From Chamaecrista fasciculata (Eukaryota > Streptophyta > Magnoliopsida > Fabales > Fabaceae), in assembly GCA_003254925.1 (NCBI GenBank), contig QANZ01017167.1, positions 124,001 through 188,000 of the forward strand: a stretch of DNA of 64,000 bases, written 5' to 3'. Positions 56,293-64,000 of the stretch are shown here, in pieces (position 1 is the first letter of the stretch; every line of letters starts with the position of its first letter). A program made the translations under genes and the position numbers. The notes below the pieces were generated by a model. The model made no database searches. It was not told where the DNA came from and saw only the letters and a list, made by a program, of their open reading frames with translations.

Positions 56293-56815
56293 TAGGGGCG
56301 GAGGGAGCCACCCNTATAACAAATATGAATAATATCTTAGATAATATAATAAAAATTAATGTACTATATCAAAATTTAATTTTAAGCATGATTCATCATT
56401 TTTCATTATTTAATATTTTGATCAATTTAAATATTATTATTTCTCTAATTTCATTATTTCTTTATATTTTTTTATATGTTATATATTTTTTTTTGTCCAA
56501 ATTATACATTTTAGCTTATAATATTAATAATATATAGAGAAAAAATAGGCTAAAATTCTATTTTGGTCCCTAATATTTACCTAAAGTTCTATGTTGGTCC
56601 TTAATAATTTTTTATCCTGTTTTGGTCCTTAATATTTTCTAAAAATTTCATAATTGGTCTCTAACTATTAAATATAGTCATATTTCTCGATCTCATCTCA
56701 AATCCAAACATTAAGGACCAAAATAGAACTTTAGATAAGCATTAGGGACTAAAATAAAATTTTGGTCAAAAAAATATTTCAGCCCCCCTAACCTAGAATC
56801 CTGGCTCCGCCCCTG
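56293..56815. mobile_element. Element with GGGGCGGAG termini, containing a nested MITE
   Basis: AGGGGCGGAGGGAGCC at the left and GGCTCCGCCCCTGA at the right are inverted. CAGCCCCCCTAACCTAGAATCC inside the right end is a widespread plant hAT-like end, by memory. The interior holds an inverted-repeat unit (about 56548-56785) with TTTTGGTCCCTAATATTTA at one side and its complement at the other. One N is at 56314. Confidence 0.55.
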
Positions 56816-58125
56816 AGTCCACGTAACTGATTTCTTCCTTTTATATTTTTACTAAATTTATGTTAAAAATTTTTGTGTGATTTTGGTTTTGAAGAACAAT
56901 GAATGTCATTGTGAAGTAGGCAAATAGCACAAAAGCTGAGAAATTAACAGACACTATCAAGATTTATACTACAGGACACAAACAATATTGGAAAATTTTT
57001 CTTGTGTGATTTTAGTTCTGAAGAGCAATCTAGAAGAATGAATGTCATTCATTGAGAAATAGCGGTACAAAAGCTGAGCATACTTGTCAATTTCAGTTCT
57101 TTCGTTTCAGTTTTATAGTAGCAGAATACAGCTTTCTGTTGCATTCATGTTGTCCTGTCACAAACAACCTCTTTTCTAGTTTAATATAATGGAGAATTTG
57201 TGTGAGGATGAAGCTCGTTAACTATAATAACTTCTAAGCTTTAGTATCATTTGTTTGAACACTCCCGTGGATGATGGAACTCCAAATGAGAGTGTTGCAA
57301 AAGTTTTTGTCCGTGTAACACAACATATGTCAATCCTTGAAATTTGTCTGACATTTCAATGTTTGTGTCCTGTAAGATGGATTGCATATATAGTATAGGA
57401 AAACAGTGAAAATGGGAAAAGTTAACAATAAAAAAAAAAGAAGAAAAAATCAAAAGCATATTATTCCAATTCTGACTTGCTCATTTATTTCATGAAGGAA
57501 TTCAAAAGCATCTTAAATGCCTTCCTCATTGATAGGAGAATGAAGACACACCAAAATACAAATGTTAAAAAAAAAAGACCTCATGAATGATGAAAAAAAA
57601 AAACCAAAATGTTTTATTTTTCAACGGACCAGCAACGTACAAAACCACCAATTTCAGCATAAAAGTAGCATAGCAAGTTCAAAAGGACTGTCTAAAATAA
57701 TTAAATGACTACCCTCATTACTTCTCAAATCGAGTACATTAAGGAGGCTTCTGGATTTTTTGGGCAGCCTATTTGTTAGTGATATAAATTGTATAGTGAT
57801 CGAGTAAGATAGTTAAATCTGTGAACCGTTGCAACATATATAACTATCTGATATTCACACTGACACACAACTCTTAGTACTATAAATATCAGTTTAAATG
57901 TACTCTCCACTCACAGAAGTCTTAATACATTTTCATTACTTCCTTTCATATCTTTATGAGTCTAGATACTTTTACTATTTCCAAAATTTTTAAGCTCAAA
58001 GTTGAGCAAGTACATGCCAAACAAAACAATAAGCATTCTTTAACATGTAATTATTTTTATTTGCAAGTCTATAATCTTATCCCTTTAACTAACCTGTTAA
58101 CCTAAACTCTTGAATCATGATGCAG
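56816..58125. other. Intergenic before WD40 copy 3
   Basis: It contains a direct repeat: TTGTGTGATTTTGGTTTTGAAGAACAATGAATGTCATTG at 56873 and a diverged copy at 57000, each followed by CACAAAAGCTGAG-like text. Otherwise no gene or RNA is recognised. Confidence 0.5.
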
Positions 58126-58500
58126 TTGCGGAATTTGGTTTGTGCAACATCAAAGCATGATGTATACCTAATGTCACACTCTTCAGTCATTCATTGGTCT
58201 TCTTTAACATGCACAAGGTCAGAAGTGCTCAATGTTTCCGAACATGTTACACCATCATGAGGTGAGTGTTTCTAACAATAACTTCTTATCAATCTTTGGC
58301 CTTAATTTTTTATTCTTCAATTTCTACATTATGCTTCATGATGTTCAGTCTTGTTCTTATTCGTCTATGTTTTCGTTTTTCATTCACAGAAACATCCTGG
58401 AAGTCTGTTGGAGGGGTTTACACAGACTCAAGTTACAACTCTTGCTGTAAAAGATAATCTTCTGGTTGCTGGAGGCTTCCAGGGTGAACTTATTTGCAAG
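58126..58500 (+). pseudogene. WD40 gene fragment, copy 3 (two exons)
   Basis: After an AG acceptor, 58126-58260 reads LRNLVCATSKHDVYLMSHSS and VIHWSSLTCTRSEVLNVSEH, then a TGA just before the GT donor. The exon 58391-58500 reads KHPGSLLEGFTQTQVTTLAV and NLLVAGGFQGELICK with intact splice signals. These are consecutive exons of the same WD-repeat family as copies 1 and 2. The rest of the gene is missing, so it is a fragment. Confidence 0.8.
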
Positions 58501-59411
58501 GTAAAATGATGTTTTATTTGATTGTTTCTATAATTTGAGGAACATATGATAAGTAATCTCATTTTTATACAGGAGTACATTTTTATATGCAATGATGATG
58601 GTAGCCAATAATGTTCTATGGATCATGATTTATGTTCTATAATGGGACAACCCTCTCCCTATAAGAGCTCTTTTGGGGAGAGTTAGGCCTTTCTACACTT
58701 ACGTCTTACCACTCTTGATGTTTTGCTTGAGGAATGAGGAGTCATGAAAGACCTCATTTTACTTCTAGCTGATTAATTCTGAAAGACCGATGGAACATTA
58801 TATTGTTCTTTTTTGCTACTTTCTACTAATTAGTTATAGCATTGTTCTTAAAAATTGTTATTAAGATTTTGAAGGATCCATGTCAATTTAAATTTTATTT
58901 GATCTTGAAGCCCTTTACCCCTGTGATCTTCAATGCTTCAACCCTTGAATGTATTGCCCTATGTTGTATAAGTTCTATTCCCAAGTCATGCTTCTTAACT
59001 TTCAAATCATTCATATATGAAACGGCAGATATGAAGGAATATGGGTGTCACAACCAATTCATGTGTCACCATAAACGTTGAAATCATTAATAAATATGTT
59101 TGGCTTCTTTGATGACGAAGCTTTTGGATTCAACAGATATAGATTTTTCTTAGGCACACTGTAGTGAAAATGGCTTTTCTTGGTGGTGGAGTTGCTGACA
59201 CACCCATTATTAGTTCCTTGCACCTACTGAACATAATGTGCATTTGAGAACTTCTCCAACAGATATTAAGATTATCTAATTTTTGGTACTGGATAACTTC
59301 TGAAGAAAATGTTGTCACCAATTCTGAAGAAAATTTATTTGAATTAAGAAACAATAAAATAAATATTTAACAAAGTTATAGTGCTGTATCACTAACAAAG
59401 TAACAAATAAT
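58501..59411. other. Intron-like WD40 remainder and FBL-D 3' flank
   Basis: It aligns in part with 38681-38760 and 39355-39540 (CTGACACACCCATTATTAGTTCCTTG, GAAAATGTTGTCACCAATTCT). The FBL 3' flank phrase CTGTATCACTAACAAAGTAACAAAT is at 59382. No complete gene. Confidence 0.55.
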
Positions 59412-61175
59412 CTAAATGAGTGCTCTAGGACCCAGCGTGTATCTTATCTCCTCCAAAACAAGGCATCCACGACGCAGAAAGAGTTTTTTGTGTCTGAGAG
59501 AAAGAACATAACCAGGGGGAGCTTTTATTCTTCTCAATGATGACCTTTTAGACACCATCCAATAAACAATATCAACCTTCACATTTTTACACCCCCACAA
59601 ATTGATTTCTCTGAGTTTCGTGCATTTTTGTACCACTTGCTTCACTCCCTTCGCTGTCACCTTAGAGCAATCCTCCAAGTCTAAATGAATTAGACCACAA
59701 CAAGTATTTGAAATTAGAGAGAGTGATTGATCGTCAATACTTGTGAAAGACAAGTTCAAAACCTCTAAGTTGGGTAAGAGAAAGTTAAAATTCATCTCAT
59801 CCAACAGACTCAGTTTCCGACATGAAGTTAAGTTCAAATGTCTAATCTTATTGCATTTCTTTAAGACTTGAACTACTCCTCTACCCGAGATATATGGACA
59901 AGACTTCAAGTCAAGATACTCTAAATTGGGACAAATGGAAGCAAATGTGTTGAGATTTTTGTCCTTCAATCTAGAGTTATGACACAAATGAAGAGTCTTA
60001 ATTTGAGAGTTGACAACACGATCTTTTGAACCAACTTTATCTCGCCAAGCATTGAGCCCCACTGTTGTTCGCTCCATCACGATCTCATTGAGCAAAGGAC
60101 ATCTTGCCAGTGTCAGAAAGGTTGACTGGGTCAGCTTTTGAGAATCATTGAGATTTATAAAAGTCAGATTACGAAAAAACTCAGATAAATTAACCACATC
60201 ATTATCGGTGAGAAAGTCATTCTTTTCAAGATTCAAGTGTTGAATAGATTGGCATTTAGACAACAAACGGAAGATTCCAGAATATGTATATCTGCAGCAG
60301 CCTTTGAGGATAACCTTCTTTAATGGAAAGCCTTGCTCTGCAATTAAACACAATAGCTCATCCGGTACAGAGCAACATGTCAAACTAATTGCAGTTAAGC
60401 ATCTCAAACTCGTCAATGAATTAACGAAGTCCGAAATAATATTGTGCCCTTCATTATTCACACCAAACTTTATATGACCGAGGGAGATAGAAGTCAAAGT
60501 GGGTCTCCGGCGAATGGCAGAACAAATTCCCCTTAGGGTCATGGAATCGCAACGTTGGATTGCAATTTCTGTCAGAAACTCACAGTTCTCACACACAGAG
60601 AGAAGAGATTTATCAGTGATAAAGCCATTACCAGAGAGATTGACTTTGCGTAGGTCTTTCAGCGTCGCAGCCAACGTCGTGATCCCCTTATCAGACGCAG
60701 CGTGACTATAATAGGGGAAGCTAATGTCAAGCTCTTGAAGAGACGGGAAACAATGAGCTATCATAACCAGAACGTCATTATCAATATTAGCACCAGAGTA
60801 TGTCAAAACCCTAAGATTCCGCATCGTGGAATCTAATTCTCGGAGTCCATCGACGAGAAGCTCTACCCTATAGGAAAGATTGAGCGAATCAAGAGACAAA
60901 CCAGATCTCGAAATAAGACGAAGAACGGAATTGTTGTCGCCAATGAATTCACTGAGATCGATGGACTTAATGGCGGGAAACCTGAGAAAAAGACGAGGAA
61001 GGGAGGGAATGGAAGAAGAGTCGAGAATGGTGAGGGAGGAATAAAGGCCGTTGGTGATGGAGAGGAATCGCTTGCAGACGGAGGAGAGAGAATCGTGGTG
61101 ACGGTCGTCGTCGAGTGATCGGAAAATCAATTGCCAGCATTCATCGGGCAAATCAAACTGATTTTGATCAGACAT
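59412..61175 (-). CDS. F-box/LRR protein FBL-D
   Basis: Intact 587-codon single exon. F-box at residues 5-45 (FDLPDECWQLIFRSLDDDRH, SSVCKRFLSI). LRRs follow as in FBL-B, including LRKVNLSGNGFITDKSLLSV, LEYLDLKSCPYISGRGVVQV and LIHLDLEDCSKVTAKGVKQV. The C-terminus is about ten residues longer than FBL-B (EEIRYTLGPRALI). Presumed SCF substrate adaptor; target unknown. The SITL segment where FBL-A was hit reads CDSMTLRGICSAIRRRPTLT here and is undisturbed. Divergence from FBL-B is spread along the LRRs, where substrate contact would be. Confidence 0.93.
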   Translation of the reverse strand: MSDQNQFDLPDECWQLIFRSLDDDRHHDSLSSVCKRFLSITNGLYSSLTILDSSSIPSLPRLFLRFPAIKSIDLSEFIGDNNSVLRLISRSGLSLDSLNLSYRVELLVDGLRELDSTMRNLRVLTYSGANIDNDVLVMIAHCFPSLQELDISFPYYSHAASDKGITTLAATLKDLRKVNLSGNGFITDKSLLSVCENCEFLTEIAIQRCDSMTLRGICSAIRRRPTLTSISLGHIKFGVNNEGHNIISDFVNSLTSLRCLTAISLTCCSVPDELLCLIAEQGFPLKKVILKGCCRYTYSGIFRLLSKCQSIQHLNLEKNDFLTDNDVVNLSEFFRNLTFINLNDSQKLTQSTFLTLARCPLLNEIVMERTTVGLNAWRDKVGSKDRVVNSQIKTLHLCHNSRLKDKNLNTFASICPNLEYLDLKSCPYISGRGVVQVLKKCNKIRHLNLTSCRKLSLLDEMNFNFLLPNLEVLNLSFTSIDDQSLSLISNTCCGLIHLDLEDCSKVTAKGVKQVVQKCTKLREINLWGCKNVKVDIVYWMVSKRSSLRRIKAPPGYVLSLRHKKLFLRRGCLVLEEIRYTLGPRALI

Positions 61176-61458
61176 TTTCAGAGAGAAACAGAGTGGAATG
61201 AATGTGAGAGGAAGAAGGAGAATGAGAAGAAGTGAAAATTGAAGGGTGGGTTTATGCGATAGGCATGGGGTTTTTGCTGATTTATAGGAAAATAAAGAAA
61301 GATAAACGGAGGAAGTTTATGTAGGATTATATGATTATGATATACTAGAATCAGTATTTCATTCAAGAATCTGAATTCCGAATTTTAAGATTTTTTTTTT
61401 GTGTTTGATTGTTTGAATTCTAAAGATATTCGGTAACAATTAAATTAGTTTTTAAAAT
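61176..61458 (-). promoter_or_regulatory. FBL-D 5' flank
   Basis: The shared leader TTTTCAGAGAGAAACAGAGTGG directly precedes the ATG. It is followed by DNA that aligns with 28720-28990 upstream of FBL-A (GGAAGTTTATGTAGGATTATATGATTATGATATACTAGAATC). Confidence 0.55.
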
Positions 61459-61988
61459 GAGGAAACTTATGTCCCTCCTTTTTTTACTGGGTCAACTATT
61501 TGGTTTCTTATTGATTGAAATGGACTACCCAATTTTTTATTTATCATAATTGTGAACTATTTAGTCCTTCATTTATTGTAATCGTCAACTATCAGACGTT
61601 AAATGCTTACATGACATCATTAAATGTCATTTTGACATCCTAATCACCTAAATCAATCGAACCGGACCAACAAACCCAATTAAATCGACCTAAAATTGAG
61701 TTACACCCAAATATTTGTATTACACGTAAAGCTTTCCATAAGACATAAATTATTGAATTATTCTTAAATCTCAAAGCCTAGGTGGTCCCAAATAGTTCAA
61801 TATGTGGCATTTAAGGTGTTACATGTACACTTGATGGCCAAGTTATCAGTTTTGGTAACAGAAATAGACTATAGGTACTAACGAGTTGATATTTTTAATT
61901 TTTGAGGGACCAAATAGTCTATTTCAGAAATGTAAGGACCAAATAGTTAAAACTATGAAAAAAGAGGTACCAAATAGTAAGTTTCCTA
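61459..61988. mobile_element. Mutator-like MITE with 9-bp duplication, upstream of FBL-D
   Basis: Ends GAGGAAACTTA and TAAGTTTCCTA are inverted. Flanks TTTTAAAAT (61450-61458 and 61989-61997) match exactly. The FBL-A flank shows the site before insertion (AGTTTTTAAAAATAATG, about 28991). The interior has ACTATTTGGT and GACCAAATAGT words. No open frame. Confidence 0.85.
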
Positions 61989-61997
61989 TTTTAAAAT

Positions 61998-62707
61998 AAT
62001 GAAATATTTAAGTTAAAATTTTAATTTATTTTCATTCATCATTGTAAATTTTAGTGAATTACGTCTTGTTTATATATACATTTAAAACAATTATGTGATT
62101 TCTTTTATTTTTTTAATATCGTTAATATTCCAAGAGTTAAAATTTTATTATTTTTTAATATTTATAATAGTTAAATAATATTAATTCAACAAAGAATAAT
62201 TTTGAATACAAACATGTCTAAATAATAGAAAATAAAAAAAATAACATGAAATCATTAAAATTCAAATCTTGGTACACAAGATATTTTATATTTTTTCTAT
62301 AAAATATTTCAATCATAAACTTAAATTTATATTCTGGATGGTTGGTTATATATATAAAAAATACTCCTTTATATTTTCATATCTTTCCATTTTCTATTAA
62401 GAAAATTGGTTCAAATGTAGGATAAGAATCTAATATGATTTTACATATATTTCAACTTGGCCATGTATGAGGAGAGGTGGGTTTTGCTCCCCCATCTTCC
62501 CGTGATTGAGGTTTACCACTTCAAAAATTGTGTCAAATATAACAAAAGCTACCCACCTATGTAGCATAATCCTTTTAACTTTTAACAATTGATATAATAT
62601 TCTTTAAATATCTTAACTGAATGTGATATTTTTAGAATATCTTAATCAAATCAATCCCCTAACTAACTCATTCTCAAAGGATCTCCACTTCCTTAACTCC
62701 CTCTGTT

Positions 62708-62742
<35 letters not shown>

Positions 62743-63259
62743 CTTTTGGTCTCTCTAACAATATGCATTCATATTCTTCAAAATTCACGAATATGCATTA
62801 GACTAGTTGGCGAGATCGACTCTCACCACACCTTTCTTGCAAGTTCACAACCTTCTTGCTATTGAGAATCTTTTTACTGAAAAATAGTTTCATCAACAAT
62901 AAATATGAAAAACATCATATAAATTAGTCTTTTACCTCTTAAAACTAATATATGGATAATCGAATTGATTGGAAAATAAAAGTAAAGGTTAAAATTTAAG
63001 AATGATATTATTAGAACAATATCATGTATATAATCATTATTTTTTGAAATAAAAAAAGACATTTATTTTCATCATGCATTCATTTCTTCCCATTATTTTA
63101 TTTTAATTCAAACAAATAAAAATAAAAATATTGTAAAAGTTTATAATAAAAATATATTATTTACTTTTAAAATAAAATAAATAGTTAATATTTGTATATA
63201 TTTATAACATCATCTTATTCAATCGAACTCCTAATTCAATAAGATCATAATTTTTAAAG
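61998..63259. other. AT-rich intergenic
   Basis: No gene supported. An (AT)n microsatellite lies at about 62709-62740. The stretch 62440-62560 is slightly richer in G+C without a clear frame. Confidence 0.5.
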
Positions 63260-63751
63260 GGCCAAAGTCTTATTTTGGTCCCTCATGCTTACTCAAAGTT
63301 TTATCTTGGTCTCTTAAGTTCTTTTCGTTCTATTTTGGTCCCTCATGTTTGCTCAAAGTTCCGTTTTGATCTCTCAAGTTTTCCAAAAAGTTTCACTATT
63401 AGTCTCTGACTCTTTTCCATCCACTTTTTCTGTTAAAAAAAGGAAAAAAAAAAACTAACTTTCATCTCTCAATAGTTTTGCTCTTTTGCATTAAGATCTT
63501 AAAAAGAGCAAAATTATTGAGAGAAGAAAGTTATTTTTTTTTCTTTTTAACAGAAAAAGTGGATGAAAAAGAGTCAGAGACTAATGGTGGAACTTTTTAA
63601 AAATTTGAGGAACCAAAACAGAACGAAAAAAACATGAAGGACCAAAATGGAACTTTGAGAAAACATGAGTGATCAAAACGGAACGAGAAAAACTTGAAGA
63701 ACCACAACGAAACTTTAAACAAACATAAAGGACCAAAATAAAATTTTTGCC
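63260..63751. mobile_element. Mutator-like fold-back MITE
   Basis: GGCCAAAGTCTTATTTTGGTCC at the left, GGACCAAAATAAAATTTTTGCC at the right. The arms pair almost to the centre (AACAGAAAAAGTGGATG and its complement). Flanks TTTTTAAAG and TTTTTAAAA match at eight of nine bases. Non-coding. Confidence 0.75.
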
Positions 63752-64000
63752 TTTTTAAAACGTTGTGGTATAAGAAAATTTAAAATATATAAGATTTAGA
63801 TATAGATATATTTGAAATTTAAAGTTACATCAAACTTATTTTAAATTTCAATTTAATGAAAAGTTAAACTAATTATAATCATACATTTAAAATAAAATCT
63901 TATAAATTCATGTTTAAGACTAATTTAAATATATTTATTCTGTGTTCTATTAACAATAACCCCTAAATTTAGGAAATTTTGTTTTGGTTTATTTATTAGT
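63752..64000. other. Right edge, no feature seen
   Basis: AT-rich sequence with nothing recognised. Confidence 0.4.

Overview
The window is nuclear DNA from a flowering plant, almost certainly a eudicot. The evidence is AT-rich intergenic DNA, GT-AG introns, plant-only gene families (LORELEI-like GPI proteins, an F-box actin-related protein, PPR-E, DUF295 F-box) and a dense load of plant transposon relics. Two runs of N (4365-4976 and 27510-27633) are assembly gaps.

Left part (1-23 kb) is a conserved gene neighbourhood. It holds two tandem LORELEI-like (LLG) genes (2323-3637 and 6460-8856, + strand), a single-exon PPR-E gene (10595-12202, +) and a complete 12-exon ARP8 gene (22132-14807, - strand, 469 aa) that I rebuilt exon by exon. 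LLG1, ARP8 and a WD40 gene are, from memory, neighbours in Arabidopsis (At5g56170, At5g56180, At5g56190). The WD40 fragments further right therefore look like remains of the third syntenic gene.

Right part (24-62 kb) is a scrambled array of duplicated F-box genes on the - strand. One duplicated unit carries a DUF295 F-box gene followed by an F-box/LRR (FBL) gene. It exists as a truncated DUF295 plus FBL-A (24.1-28.7 kb), and as an intact DUF295 plus a ghost of FBL (30.9-37.5 kb). A second unit, a WD40 fragment followed by FBL, occurs three times (38.3-43.6, 46.5-53.1 and 58.1-61.2 kb). FBL-B (41832-43565) and FBL-D (59412-61175) are intact. FBL-A is split by an LTR and FBL-C is decayed.

Mobile elements explain most of the rest. 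They include a Pack-MULE (34866-36063) with about 305-bp terminal inverted repeats and a perfect 9-bp target duplication, carrying part of a UDP-glycosyltransferase gene. There are three small Mutator-like elements with 9-bp duplications, a PIF/Harbinger-like element, Helitron ends and a helicase relic, CACTA-type ends, two LINE relics (one with a 16-bp target duplication), a copia 3' LTR and a solo LTR. Only the two LLG genes, the PPR, ARP8, one DUF295 F-box gene and FBL-B and FBL-D look able to encode full or near-full proteins. I saw no rRNA or tRNA gene and no CRISPR array, and nothing that clearly amounts to a wholly new system. The most unusual items are the Pack-MULE gene capture, the LLG copy that has lost its GPI signal by frameshift, and the transplanted ARP8 exon fragment.
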